Shown here: in pieces, positions 47,466-60,835 of the stretch
Layout: the number at the start of each line of letters is the position of its first letter
Numbering within the stretch: position 1 is the first letter of the stretch
The notes under the pieces: model-generated
What the model was told of the DNA's origin: nothing
The model's input: only the letters and a program-made list of their open reading frames with translations
Database searches by the model: none
Source of the DNA: Owenia fusiformis
Lineage: Eukaryota > Annelida > Polychaeta > Sabellida > Oweniidae
Length of the DNA: 64,000 bases
NCBI GenBank assembly: GCA_903813345.2
Contig: CAIIXF020000005.1
Span: 16,369,375-16,433,374 of the forward strand
Direction of reading: 5' to 3'
Program-made: the position numbers and the translations under genes

Positions 47466-50135
47466 AACTTAAGAGATCAGGAAACTGTTAACATTTGAAA
47501 AATAATTTTCCTTAAAAAGGGAATTAACGTAATTAAGGGGAATCCTTAAAAATAATGTGTATTGAAAACAACGAGTGAAATCTTTTTCCATATTACAAGA
47601 TTATAATACTAAGAAATAATGAAGATGGCTTGGTAAAGTTACACTTGTAAAATCATAATGCTCTCACTATTTTTTGGATACCTAGTATACTGCAAGACTT
47701 TATTTTGTAAGATAAGATTGTTAAATAGATTACTTTTTTTTAATCCCAGCAATTTAGGGAACAAATAGATTTTATTGGTTAGACTTTTGTACAATATAAT
47801 TTACCCAAAGGCGTATTTAACAAGTTAGAGCTAAAATTGAGACGCTAAAAATAAGAGAAAATAAAATACATTTTAATTGTATCCCTGTACAGAATATTGA
47901 TTTGCGTTCAGTAAGAAAAGGGTTTGTAAAAATAGTATTATTATTGAAATCAGTGGAATGTTAAACAGAGCAGTATGCTCAAACAGATCTTGTAGATCAT
48001 ATAGAAAGTGTTTTGAGGTAATATGGACAAAAAATAAGTCAATGCAATTTGTAAAATATGTAATCAATAGTGAAAACAAAGTCACAAACGCTTTTTCTAA
48101 CAGCACAAATTCAAAAGAATATTTGAATACAAATAAGTTTTCTGAAAGAGAAATTTTATTTTACTTTTTTAAATATTTAGACATTAGTATGAAATATGGA
48201 AGCTGAGGAATTCTTAAATCCAATAACATTAAACTAATAGCAATGACTTCTAATATTATGCAAAAACTTTTTCAACTTAGTAGCTAAATAAAGTTTATTA
48301 TGAAAATCTCAAATTTGAAATCTTCGATACCTTTGAGTCCTGAAAATTGCATAATTTTGATCCATGTGCAGCCAGATAGGGTTTGATGACCGAGAGGGTG
48401 CCTATTAGATAGCTCTCAGCAAGAACGTAATTGAAAGAAAGATTGAATTGTCTGAAGATCGATAAAAAATATGTGAGCTTCCGAATATTTCAAGGTATCA
48501 TACACTTCAATTTTGAAATGAAAAATATGTTATTAAACGACAAATTAACGCACACTCCTGGACCATAAAGCCCCCTCCCAATAAACAACAAATTATAATT
48601 AAGCTTACCCATATGGCATATTCCTGACAAAGACGTACCGATGAATGTTATGATTGTGGCTAAAATAATCGCAACTCCGATCGCTTCAATTGCAAAAGTT
48701 AGACTACTTTCCCCACATGACACTAAAAAACCACACCTCCAAAGTTGGAACAATAAGAGCGGTGCCAACAATTTTTTTATTCAAATTGCACATCTCACTG
48801 GATATCAACGTTTACGTAGAAATGTCAATGACATACAATTAACATTGCCAAGTACACAGTAGACTAGATGCGAGTAAAAAATTCTTGATTTACTTCAGTT
48901 TAAGTGATGTCATATTTGTTATTTTGTAACGTCGGGCTTTTATTTATGGGGAATCAACTCGAACTAGAAGTCACATTTTCAAAAAATGGCATATTTTAAA
49001 ATGTACGTGTAAAAGTACATCTAGAATTATGGTTTGGGAAATTGTTGATCAACTTTGAAAATTTAATTTTTTTTAAATGTGGCTTCTAGTTCGATTTGAT
49101 TTCCCATAGACCCCATGTTACAAAATCACAAAACGTGAAATATCTTTTCTTGTATTGGACAGAAAACATTTTCTTTTACTGGACATATTTCAATTTGCAT
49201 AACTATTAGATACATAAGATATATGAAAATTGAACCATTAAAACAGATGTAATTTAAGCTAAAGGGAACTTTCTACTATATACCCGCCATGCTATCTGAC
49301 CCGAACGAGCCACCTGGTGGTGAAACTGGTAACTTCCTTCTCGCATCTGCGTTATTTACATACTCGCACATTGCCAAGTACACAGTATTCACATGCTGTG
49401 AATCACATGTCCCAAAAACAAATTAAAAGCTAGCATGTTGTTAGAAAGAAAAGTGTTGCCAAGTTACTAGGAAGTATAACAATACTGAGCGGTTGCATCC
49501 TGTAGATTATTACCATTTGGCAACATGGCAGAACATGGCATGTTGGAACCCGATGACCATAAGGCCAATGCACTAATACGTAGAAAAATTAGTTTTAAAA
49601 ACTGAATGTAGTGCCAGCACAATTGTGATAATGACGAGTCAGTAACGTATGTAGGTAAAGTTGTCCGATCTTTTTGCAATGATTATATGCCATTTCTTAT
49701 GAAAATGCGTTTATTTGGTCTGAAGGAAAATGTCGAGTCAAGTGGCGCATTAATTTTGGCTTCATTTTTGTGAATTTAATTTCTGTCGGCAGAGGGGTAG
49801 TGTCACATTTGACCAATTATTTCAAAAAGTAGATGTTTGACCCCTATTGAGTTTAGTGACAAAATGTAGCTTAGCCATTACTTATGAACCTCAGTTAGGC
49901 CATTGGGGCCACATATATCAATAACATGTGATAAGAAATCAGGCGTTTACCCACTTGAATAGGGCTGTTTTCCCATTAATGCTCGATTTATGTCTTTATA
50001 TTAATTCTCTACACCACTTTGAAAACTTCCAGGGAGACCATTTATTTTGTTGAGTTCGAAATAAGGTGTGACAACTGATGTGACAATGAAAACACAAGAT
50101 TATTCCCTAATATGTCAATTATGTTGCTGGTTGTT
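47466..50135. other. Non-repetitive intergenic or intronic region
   Basis: Contains the possible exon at 48609-48722. Otherwise no gene, RNA or repeat recognised. Confidence 0.5.
48609..48722 (-). CDS. Possible transmembrane-segment exon
   Basis: An open stretch between GTGGTTTTTTAG|TG and ATATGG|GTAAGC, phase 1 at both ends, coding SCGESSLTFAIEAIGVAIIL, ATIITFIGTSLSGICHM. The middle is a strong 20-plus-residue hydrophobic helix flanked by cysteines. The splice sites are good but no partner exon or family was recognised, so it may be a chance open frame. Confidence 0.35.
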
Positions 50136-51851
50136 CAGGCCCGTAAGACACTTTTCTCCAAGGGGGGTGCGGTTTTTAGCTTACTAAAGAGAATATAAAA
50201 TTGTCAATTTTTTGGCCGCGAAAATCAAATCGCGTAAGTCAGAGGGGGGGGGGGCTCAGTTACTCCCTATATTGGTTTGGAATTAACAAATGCAACTTCC
50301 AAAAGTTCCAATTGTTTTGTGGGGGGTGTGAGGAGTGGTCCACTCCCCCTAGAAAATTTTACAGTTTTGAGATGCTATTTGGTGCTTTCTGGGCACTTTC
50401 AAAGTGTATGTTTTAAAGTAGTACGCCACCACCATGGGAATAAGAGTTGAGTGAATAAAAAACCGAGCATTCAGGGGGTCTCCCCCAGGAAAATTTTGAA
50501 ATTTGGTTGTATTTGGAGCGAATTTGCAACCATCTGGTACGCCTGTGCGTTATGAGTCAATAAGAAAAATGTGTATTTTTTCAAATTCTTTTGGGGGTGT
50601 CAAAGTGGATGAGAGGGTGAAGAGGGATGTGGTGCCAGTAGGGGAGCAAGGGGTTGTCCCCCATAAACATTGACCATATCAAGGTGCTATTTGATGATGT
50701 CCGGGCACTTAAAAAATGTCTGAGACAATACATGAAATTCAGAATATTTTCTTTTGTTTTGTGGGTGAGGGGTGGCTAACTCTCCTAGAAAATTTTACAA
50801 TTTAAAGATGATATTTGGTGCTTCTGGGCACTTTTAAAGTGTATTAGTCAATAAAAACATTGAACAATAATCACAATTTTTTCAAGTTTTGGGGGTGTCA
50901 AAGGGGGGGGGGTGCCAGAGGGGGAGGTGGGGCTGGGGTGCCAGAGGGGGAGCAAGTGTTTGTCCCCCATATCAAAATTTACAATATCAAGGTGCTATTC
51001 GATGAAGTTTGGACACTTTAAAAGTGTCTGTGCCTAAAAGTGCCTATTTCCCAAGAAAATTTTACAATTTTAAGATGCTATTTGGTGCTTTCTGGGCACT
51101 TTAGTCAATAAAGTCAATAAAAAAATTTGAAAATTTTTTTTTTTGGGGGGGGGCTGCCAGAGGGGGAGGTGGAGTGGGGATGCCAGAGGGCGAGTAAGTG
51201 TTAGTCTTCCAGAATCATTAACTTTATCAAGGATGATGATGATGTCTGGGCAATTTAAAAGTGTCTGAGACAGTACATAAAACAAATTCAGAACTTTTCC
51301 ATTGTTTTGTTTGGGGTGTGAGGGGTGGCCCACTCCCCCTAGAAAATTTTACAATTTTACAACGCTATTTGGTGCTTTCTGGGCACTTTCAAAGTGTATG
51401 AGTCAATTAAAGAATTTGAGAAAATCACAATTTTTTTTGGGGGGGGGGTCAAGGGGGGGGGGGGCGCCAGAGGGGGGGGGTCTATGAAAGTGCAAGATGC
51501 AAGAGGGGGAGCAAGTCCCCCAAAAACGCTAACTATATCAAGGAGCTATTTGATGATGTCTGGGCACTTTAAAAGTGTCTGAGACAAAACACTAAAATAA
51601 ATTTAGAACTTTTCCATTGTTTTGTGGGGGGTGTGAGGGGTGGCCAATACCCCTAGAAAATTTTACAATTTTAAGATGCTATTTGGTGCATTCTGGGTAC
51701 TTTCAAAGTGTATGAGTCAATGAAAAAAAAATTACCAAAAAAATATTTTTCAAAAAAAGAATTTTTTTCAATTTTTTTTTCAAATTTATTTTGGGGGGTG
51801 ACAAAGGGGGGTGCGGTCGCACCCATCGCACCCCCCCATCTGACGGTCCTG
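50136..51851. mobile_element. 1.7-kb G-rich element with internal tandem units, 5-bp TSD
   Basis: Ends CAGGCCCGTAAGACAC and ATCTGACGGTCCTG, flanked by TTGTT (50131-50135, 51852-51856). Inside, about five units of roughly 280-430 bp each carry GGGGTGTGAGG, CCACTCCCCCTAGAAAATTT, TATTTGGTGCTTTCTGGGCA and TTTCAAAGTGTATGAGTCAA. Long G-runs lie on the plus strand. No transposase. Confidence 0.85.
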
Positions 51852-53343
51852 TTGTTATGTGTATTTATTAGGAGACTCGTTCGTTTCCCAAAGAGACCTA
51901 TTATAAATTTTAGCCTATAGAGGCCCGTAACCTATACCTTTGTGTTCCTGAGACGTATGGACAATCATCCGGGAAAGACAATGTTTACCCAAAGCCTTTG
52001 GGTAGACGACGTTGTCATCCGAGGATAGTTGATCCAAATACTGATGCTCTACCAACCAAGGGCGTTACAATACCCGGGAATTTATCGGTTCGTGCAGTAC
52101 TTGTTTGTGATAGCGCCCTCTGTAGGTCACTGTGCCTATAGCCTACAGAAGAAGGGGAGAAACCCCAGGGTTCAAAGATGACATACGCTTATAATGTAAA
52201 TCTGTATTGAGATGACATCGTCGCTGATTGGTTTAGCGAGTCGATCGTTGATTGGTTTAAAACTAGGTCAATTTGAAAACTGAAAACCAAGATGGAGGGT
52301 ATAAGTACTTCCGGGAAAGGAGGTGCGCGAAGGAGGAAATCGTATGTCATCAATTGAATCATGGGGTTTTCCCTCCTCTTAGCCTACAGTAATCACATTT
52401 ATGCGTGCGCGCGCAGCTCATCCACTGAACGAAACGCCACTTCCCGCTGAAATCACCGGGTATTGATCTTTCCCTTGTACCAACTGAGCTACATGCATAG
52501 GCTCAAGCCACTACATATTGGCAGTGTTAGCAACTTGCTATCCAGAGTCAACACATGCAATTTCCGGGATGCAATTACTCAAAAAAAAACATGAAAAATA
52601 GGAATTCACATTTCGTGTAGTTTACTATGATATTCCTAATTAACGTAGTGTGTAACTATTTCCGCTGAGTTTCGTACACTCTGGGCTATACTCGACTTCC
52701 GGTAAGAAAATCGCAAACTGCTCATGGTAAGAGCAAAACAGGTAAAAATAATTTGTTCATATTTGGTATGTGAATACTCATAAGCCACCTCATTATACCG
52801 ACAAGTATTATACCGACAAGTATTATACCGAAACCCATTATACCGACGCGCATTGTGCCGAAAAGGCCTACCGGTGCGCGTCGTCAGTGGGACGGCACAT
52901 TGCCTTAACCCATCAGTTTTATGACGTGCACTTCCGTGTGGAACTATATCTTTACAGCGGGAATTTCAAGTTTTTGTCAGCGTAGACATAAAAAGTTGCA
53001 GTCCTCATACTCGCGCGTTTTTCAATATTTTTATTTGAAACTCGCAAGAACGGTGCTTTGAATCTAGCTCTATACTCCTTCAAAACGTCGTAAATGTAGA
53101 CATATGATTATGTACATGTATGACTGTGCACAGTAACATTATATAGGCATAGAATAATAAAAGTGGAGCCTGAAAAGTGCTATGTTGAAAAGCCGAGAAA
53201 TTCTACTGTATCAGCATAAAAAATATATAGTTATACACGATTTTTTCATTGAACAGACAAGTCTTGAAAATTAAAAATTCATTTTTATTTACTTCCACAA
53301 TATTTTAACTTAAAACTTTTTAATATGAGACTGGATGTTAATC
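51852..53343. other. Intergenic, mixed GC
   Basis: tRNA-like A-box remnants (GGTTGGTAGAGCATC near 52055 and TAGCTCAGTTGGTA near 52480, minus strand), two ATTGG boxes and a TTCCGG site near 52205-52345, and a short ATTATACCGACAAGT tandem repeat at about 52792-52862. Confidence 0.45.
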
Positions 53344-55373
53344 CATAGCCGTAGCCAGCGGGGGTTCGGTGGGTTCGAACGAACCCCCGGTCAGGATTTC
53401 CAAAAATATCATTTTGCGAAAAAATGCATATAACCAGAAACATTTAATCACTGTGCTATTTGAAAACTACATATATGAGCAGTAAATGAATAGATATAAT
53501 TTTGTTATGGTGAACACGAGAGCCTCATTTCGCTAAAAACATGTCATAGTGAAGTTGCACTTCCCTCAAAACGTTTGGCAACCTTAGGCACGGGGTGAGA
53601 TTTAATTTTGGGAAGACCCCAGAGCATGAGATTTTACATTTAAAAATAACAATAAATTCGCACAATTAACTTAAAAGCTACTTCTTCTCGGACAAAATAA
53701 CCCATCTTGGGCAATCGGCAATGGCTAAATCAGTCCTTTGAAGGAATTTTGTTTTAAGCCAGTTCTGGTCCAATACGAAGTTATTGACGTCCCATACTCC
53801 GATGATGAACATTGACGAATACATATCTGGAATAGTCGTAATATTAATGAAACACATGTTCTTTCAAATGTGTACATCTTTGTTTTATTTAAATAAAATT
53901 TTAAATATTTCTTGGGACGTCCCTGAGGCTGGCAAGTCCCCGCGTTAAATAATTCAAAACGCTGTGAAATGAATTATTTAAAAGCGTATATCGTTTATTG
54001 TTCAATTTATCCATTCTTTCATTTGTTTAGTATTTATTTACCCATCACTTTTCCAAAGAAAAATCAATCATTGCAAAAAATTATTTTTTTTTCAGATACA
54101 TTCCACTCATCTAAGAGATTCTATAGAATTCAATTTTTTATCGTTCCAGTTTACTTGCTCTCCATTTTCATGTTAAAGAGAGAATCAGAGCAGGCTAAAC
54201 AAAAAATTGTTACAATTTTAGAATATTTCTGGCTCATGTCGTTCCTTTTCATGACTATTTTCTAAAAATCACAAAAGTGCGTACTTTATTCCAGGAAAAC
54301 TAAAGATTTTTACAATAATGTATTATTTTTCTATAAAAACGGTTACCATTCTAATTATTTGGGAGAATTTAAACATTTTTCACTCATTTTTGCACTTTGA
54401 ATCAATAATAACTTCACCAATTTATTCAAAACGCTGTGAAATGAATTATTTGTGAATTTTTGGGAGATATTGTATTTGATATTGTAAGGAATGGATTGGT
54501 AGGTCAATTATACATGTTGCTTGTAATTTTGTAACCCCAGATTCAAGCAATACAACTATCCTGGATAGTTTAAAAAGCCTTCGTGTAAACGTTGTGAAAA
54601 GTTATCGTAGAAGACGATCTCTTGGAGTATAGAGTGTTTGCGCCAATTTCAATAACCTTGCATTTGATCCGAACTGGCTTCCAACAAAATTCCTGAAAAA
54701 TAGTGATAAGCCATTGCATGAGGTGATTTATTTTGTCCTAGATGAAGTAGCTTAAGTTAAAGAATAAATTGTGCGAAATAGTTGATATTCCTTGGAAACA
54801 ATTTATGCTCCAGAGTCTTCCAGAAATCAGACGAAATAATGGTTTATTCGGGGCAAATCAGATTTCAGAATATGTAATCACTAAAAGATTCACCGAAATA
54901 TATTTTGATGCAGAAAATTAATTATAAGTTGTTTGACTTTTTTGCACGTTGCCTGTTTATTTTACTTTGTGAACATTAAAGTTACAAAGCTACAAGTTCA
55001 TTTTTGAAAATCATTTTTACGTCCTGTGTTATTTCAATGGTAGAGGTTTCTTGATAAAGCCTATTACCTTCAGACTTTGCCGTAAATAAAGACATCATTT
55101 TTGTTAAATAAAATTCAATTGTCTACTTAATGAAGGTATTAAAATGAATTATATTTCCTCTTCCTAAATAGTTTTTTCTTTACAAATAAGATTTCAAACT
55201 TAAAGGTGCTTTAATACATAAGCCAATGGGTTAATTAGGATAGCCAAACTTTTGGAGAGAGTGTAATTGTACAAATTGCATTTTTTTGGGAACCCTAATG
55301 AAGGGGGGGGGGGGGGATTTGTGAATAGCATAAAAATAGAACCCCCGGTCACCAAATCCTGGCTACGCCACTG
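53344..55373. mobile_element. 2.0-kb long-TIR element, 5-bp TSD
   Basis: Ends CATAGCCGTAGCCAGCGG and CCTGGCTACGCCACTG flanked by TAATC (53339-53343, 55374-55378). Inner arms are also inverted: AGGAATTTTGTTTTAAGCCA near 53740 pairs with TGGCTTCCAACAAAATTCCT near 54669. ATTCAAAACGCTGTGAAATG is repeated directly at 53952 and 54423. No transposase. Confidence 0.85.
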
Positions 55374-56523
55374 TAATCTGTTGTTTATATATTCTTATTA
55401 TATACCCAATATGTAACACTAATCCTGATTGGTCAATACCTAGTCACGTGTTCCGAAATAGATTTACTATTTCCCTCGGAAAGTTATATTCCCTCAAATG
55501 TGACGTCAGCGGGAATATACATTTGAACTATTGCCCGCTGACGTCACGATTGCAACTTCTATTACCCTTGGAAACGTCTGCGCATCATCACTGCGCAGAC
55601 GAAAAACAGTAAAATGGAGGATGAGCACAAACACAAATCAACTCCGTTCACCATGACAGACGTGCGTGAACGATACAGTATAAGCAATGTGTATAAAGTT
55701 CCCTAAGCTCAATACGTCTGTGTAATTTCAAGTGTTATGATAATCTATTCCGCGTGTTAAACGCGATTGAATTTGTCAAGTGAGAGTCTCAGAGGCAAAA
55801 ATTTCTGTTGAGCATCTGATGACGTCACAGCTTATAATGCTAACAATGGACCCGGGGAGGGGGCTTTCTAAGCCTTTTTGGCCTTCGCAGAGGAAACGGG
55901 ACAAGAGTCAGTATAGTACGGAAAGCGAAAGGGGATGTACCGCAGAATTTAAAATTCAATGGAGTTTTAACATGGGAGTGATATCACACACCGCGGCCCA
56001 GTCAGATATATTTCTGCGCACTTTATTTATTTAAGCCTAATTCACTTTGCACAACGCGCCCCCTGTAATTCATTCAGTGCGCAATTAAAAATTGTTTATG
56101 AGTGATATCGCACACCGCGGCCCAGTAAGATCGATTTCTGCGCACTTTATTTATTAACACACTCAAAATATCGCGCTGAAGCTTGTATATGCTGGCGCGA
56201 TGTAATTATAGTTTTCTGTTAATAAATGCCCAACAAGAAAGGGTAGCACAACGAATTCAACTTTTTTCGAAAGACTGCATACTTGACCTGCGAAATTGTA
56301 ATTTTGGATCACAGTGATGCCTCTAGAGAGGATATCTATGAGAATTACAGATTATAGTGCGCAGAATTATAAAGTCAAACTGACCTCAAAATGGTAGTAC
56401 ACAGTGTACACTGCCATCTTTCAATAAAGTAACTACAGACCTTCGTATACAAAATACCAGAATGATTGATGTAATACCTGTATACCATTTCTTCTGGGAG
56501 AAGGAAAGTTCCTATATGTATTC

Positions 56524-56714
56524 CATGGCCGTAGCCAGGGGGCCTCACCCCCTCCCCCTTGCCAAATATTCGTTCAAAATCATGCAGTTTTTCACCATTC
56601 TTAGCACTTTTCGCATGATTTTTTTTGCCATAACTGTCAAAAAGCTCCCCCCTCTTGGCAAAATCTCCCCCTTGGTAAAACATCTCCCCCAGGTTAATCC
56701 AGGATACGGGTCTG
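56524..56714. mobile_element. CAGGCC-family element, 5-bp TSD
   Basis: CATGGCCGTAGCCAGGGGG to CCAGGATACGGGTCTG, flanked by TATTC (56519-56523, 56715-56719). Interior TTCAAAATCATGCAGTTTTT matches the family. Confidence 0.87.
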
Positions 56715-56908
56715 TATTCTTAGACGAGATTGTTCAAGAACATAAGGTAGACATAAGTGCCACCTGTTAAAAGCTAGGAGATCTTTTCTAAGTTATTAAG
56801 TCATCAATCAGCAGACTGGTAATTGTATCCCCCACCCACTTCAAACTCCATACACTAACATACTATTACAATTTTATCTGTGTTTATTTGACTGTAGAAG
56901 GTGTACAT

Positions 56909-58470
56909 TCATAGCATTGAATTGCATTTCATTGCATTGTATTGTATTGTATAGCACATCATTGTATTGTATTGTACTGCATTTTATTGTATTGCACTGC
57001 ATTGTATTGTATTGCACTGCATTGTATTCTATTGCATTATATTGTACTGTATTGCACTGTATTATATTATATTGCACTACATTGTACTTTATTGCACTGC
57101 ATTGTATTGTACTGCAGTGTACTACATTGTATTGCGCTGTATTGTATTGTATTGCACTGCATTATAATGTATTGTACTGTACCACATTGTGTTGCACTGC
57201 ATTGTATTACACTGCATTGTTTTGAATTGCACTGCAATATATTGCACTGTACCATATTGTATTGCATTGCATTGCAGTGCACTGCATTGTATTATATTGC
57301 ACTGTATTATTTTGCACAGTATTGTTTTGCATTGTCTTGAATTACACTGCATTTTATTACACTGCATTGTATTTTATTGCACTGCATTATATTGTACTGC
57401 AGTGTACTGTATTCTATTGCACAGCATTGTTTTGTATTGCACTGTATTGTATTGCATTGTATTGAATTGCACTGTATTGTATTTTATTGCACTGCATTGC
57501 ACTACATTGTATTGCACTGTATTGAACTGCGATGTATTGAATTGCACTGTATTGTATTGCACTGCACTGAACTGCGATGTATTGTATTGCACTGTATTGT
57601 ATTGCACTGCACTGTATTGAACTGCGATGTATTGTATTGCACTGCATTGTATTGCACTGTACCACATTGTATTGCACTGCATTGTATTGAAATGAACTAC
57701 ATTGTAACTGTATTGTATTTTATTGCTCTGCATTGCACTACATTGTATTGCACTGTATTGAACTGCGATGTATTGTATTGCACTGCATTGTATTGCACTG
57801 TACCACATTGTGTTGCACTGTATTGTATAACACTGCATTGCTTTGTATTGCACAGTATTGTATTGCATTTTATTACACTGCATTGTATTTTATTGCAGTG
57901 TAATGTATTGTATTGCACAGCATTGTATTGTATTGCACTGTGTTGTATTGCATTGTATTGAATTGCACTGTATTGTATTTTATTGCACTGCATTGCACTA
58001 CATTGTATTGCACTGTATTGAACTGCGATGTATTGTATTGCACTGTATTGTATTGCACTGTACCACATTGTATTGCACTGCATTGTATTGAAATGAACTA
58101 CATTGTATTGCACTGCACGGCATTGTTTTGCACTGTATTGCATTGCACTGCATTGTATTGCATTATATTGCACTGTATTGTATTGCATCGTATTGCACTG
58201 CATTTCATTGTATTATATTGCACTACATTGTATTGTATCATATTGCACTGCATTTTTTGCATCATATAACACTGCTTTGTATTGCATCATATTACACTAC
58301 ATTGTATTGCATCATGTTGCACTGCATTGTATTGCATCATATTGCTCTGCTTTGTATTGCATCATATTGCACCGCATTGTATTAAATCATATTGCACCAC
58401 ATTGTATTGCATCATATTGAACTGCATTGTATAACATCATATTGCACTGCATTGTATTGCATCATATTCC
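56909..58470. repeat. Pentanucleotide satellite (ATTGT/ACTGC)n
   Basis: About 1.56 kb of five-base units, mainly ATTGT, ATTGC and ACTGC, often in the 15-bp order ATTGTATTGCACTGC. Longer-period duplications are visible, and from about 58240 the motif GCATCATATTGCACTGC dominates. All reading frames stay open for long distances, so the apparent long proteins are artefacts. Confidence 0.97.
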
Positions 58471-59257
58471 GTATTTACCATTTCGTTACAGTTTTATTAC
58501 ATAAAATGTTACTTATAAGATTATAATTTTCAAACATTGAAAATATTTTATACAATATCAATTAAAAGATATGAAATGGCCCAAAATAATATATTTTCAA
58601 TGGAACCCTTTGCAAGGGTCACTTCAACATAACGCCATGTGTAATCTGTATGCATACGCCCTCTTTTAATGAACATTATCTTTGAAACCATATTAGAATC
58701 GAATCTGATAAAAGTGCGCATCATGGTCCTGGATGTGCTGCGCGGTAGAATCGGGAAATTTCAAAGTTCTCCTCGTTAGAGCCATCAATATTATCCAAAA
58801 TTGTCATTTCGCTGGTTCACTCCGCAGTCTTTCGAAAAAAATCAAATTCGTGGTGCCACGAATTTTTATTCGTTATTTATTCACAGATAATCATTTTTTC
58901 ATCGCGCACTGAATGCCGGAATTTCTGCGCACTTTATTTTAATTAACTTTGCACAACGCGGCCCCTGTAATTCATTCAGTGCGCGATGAAATCTATCTGA
59001 CTGGGCCGCGGTGTGTGATATCACTCCCATGTTAAAACTCCATTCGATTTTGAATTATGCGCATGTCCCCTATAGCTTTCCGTACTTTCCGTAGTATAGG
59101 GTATATAATAAAACAAATAGTGACTGCCTAATTTCGAGCAATAGTGTAAATGATTTCCCCTTGGGAATATCCACTACAATGTACTATTCCCTTAGCCTGC
59201 GGCTTCGGGAATAGTACATTGTAGAGGATATTCCCTCGGGGAAATAATTTACACTAT

Positions 59258-60835
59258 CAGAGCTGTCAAGTGTCCCGCGAATGGCGGGATTATCCCACGA
59301 ATTTGATCAAAATTTGGCCAATTCGCGTGTCCCGCAATGTCCCGCGAAGTCCCGCAAATGCCGGCTTTGACCTCCGCGAATTTTCAAAATTGTAACAATC
59401 CCCGAGGCTGAATAATTGTGATTATCTTGTGATTAAGAAGCTAAGTTTTTGCGCTTTTGAGGAGTAAAGTTTACCTAATTTGAAAAGTGCTGCCATTTGC
59501 CAAACTCCCAGTGCATCAGATCATCGAAGACTGCTTTTGAAAATAGCATATAGTCCATTTATAAAACTGTGATTTTGATCCAGATAACACCATAGTTGGC
59601 TTCCCTAGTATCTATGCCGTTATTTGGTATCGAAATAAAGAGGAAGAGTGCAATTTTCATTTTAATTACGAAAATAGGGATGTATGTCACGTATAGTTCC
59701 AACGTTGGCCTTTTTACTACGCGTGTCACGGCCTTCATCTACGAACTGAGCAAATGTTAGCAAACGCGAGTTCCAATAAATGGACACTGATATCTCGAAA
59801 AGAAACCTGACTCCCTATAATTTGATTTAGATTAATCGAACCCCAACATGAATAGGTACATTTTAATATGTAACACTATGGGGGGTAAATGTTTCATAGT
59901 TGGTCACGAACACCATAAGTGCAAAGTATTGTTCAGAATTTTTGAATTTCGTGTTGGATTACGGTACTCACAACTAAAGCGTGTTTTTTGATACAGGGTG
60001 GTCAAAAAATGGAGCCGAACGCATTCCTCAGCAGGTATGGCCTGAATGACACAAATGATCTCACTTTTGAGGTTTGCAATCGTCCCGAGGTCATTCTCAT
60101 ATACTCTATCTCTGCCATATCCCCACAGGTAGGGACATTTCAGACGATGAGTAAAGTTTCCTCACAACCCAATAGTGGCCACTGGGCATGTTCTTTAGAG
60201 TACTGTAACATTGTGACTATCAATCTGATGGTCGTGAAATAATTAGGCTGGAAGCAAATTGAATGATGTACAAAAGTGTAAAATATCAGGGAGTTATTTT
60301 TTAAAATAACAAAGATATGAGGAAAATGGTATTAGGGTTTCCATATTTTTGACCACCCCGTAGTTTAATAATATTTCTATGCGTATTGTGTGGAATTGTG
60401 TTGACGTTTACTTAAGTTAAGTGCATTATATTTGATAAATCAGTATCTGAAAGTTTGATTTGAGAACTTTTACATTATCCCCAATCACGTAAATCCCTTT
60501 CAAGAATGTCCTGCGACATCCCGCAAATTTAGGTATATGTCCCACAAAATCCCGCGAATTTAGGGCACTTTGTCTAAAAAAATCTGTCCCTCTATGAAGT
60601 CTTTGGTGGTAAACCTGTTAACTGTCCCGCAATTAGCGTGCTTGTCCCTCGAATGGTCCCGCGAAATCCCGCGAATTTGATCAAAATTTGACCTATTAGC
60701 GCAATCACGTAAATCCCTTAAATGTCCCGCGAAATCCCGCCAATTTAGGTGGATGTCCCGCGAAATCCCGCAAATATTTGGCACTGGGTCTAAAAATCTG
60801 TCCCGCGAGAAAATCTTTGGGGGTTGACAGTACTG
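59258..60835. mobile_element. 1.6-kb element rich in GTCCCGCGAA words, 6-bp TSD
   Basis: Ends CAGAGCTGTCAAGTGTCCC and GGGGTTGACAGTACTG flanked by CACTAT (59252-59257, 60836-60841). TCCCGCGAA / TCCCGCAAA words recur near both ends. Ends and TSD length resemble 13826-14244, so probably the same superfamily. A second element is nested at 59994-60360. Confidence 0.85.
59994..60360. mobile_element. TA-flanked CAGGGTGGTCAAAAA MITE (nested)
   Basis: CAGGGTGGTCAAAAAATGG and TATTTTTGACCACCCCG are inverted between TA dinucleotides (59992-59993, 60361-60362). 367 bp, no transposase; Tc1/mariner-like. Confidence 0.85.

Larger units (their letters stand above)
55380..59140. mobile_element. Large inverted-repeat structure around a satellite
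   Basis: The left arm (55380 to about 56100) and right arm (about 58895-59140) are inverted: TTATTATATACCC / GGGTATATAATAA, TTAACATGGGAGTGATATCA / TGATATCACTCCCATGTTAA, CACAACGCG, TTTCTGCGCACTTTATTT. Within it are a CAGGCC-type element (56524) and the pentanucleotide satellite. A 60-bp segment of the left arm (CACACCGCGGCCCAGT) is duplicated at about 56110. Exact ends and TSD were not found. Confidence 0.65.

Noticed and set aside
51990-52070. Possible tRNA gene (GGTTGGTAGAGCATC on the minus strand)
   Set aside because: The anticodon-arm side looks tRNA-like but the T-loop GGTTCGA is missing; at best a SINE relic.
52440-52500. Possible tRNA gene (TAGCTCAGTTGGTA on the minus strand)
   Set aside because: A-box-like only; no proper B box or acceptor-stem pairing at the right distance.
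56874-58420. Many overlapping long open frames of Cys/Ile/Leu/His or Gln/Asn/Ser-rich peptides on both strands
   Set aside because: They all arise from the 5-bp satellite, which lacks stops in most phases; no gene signals.
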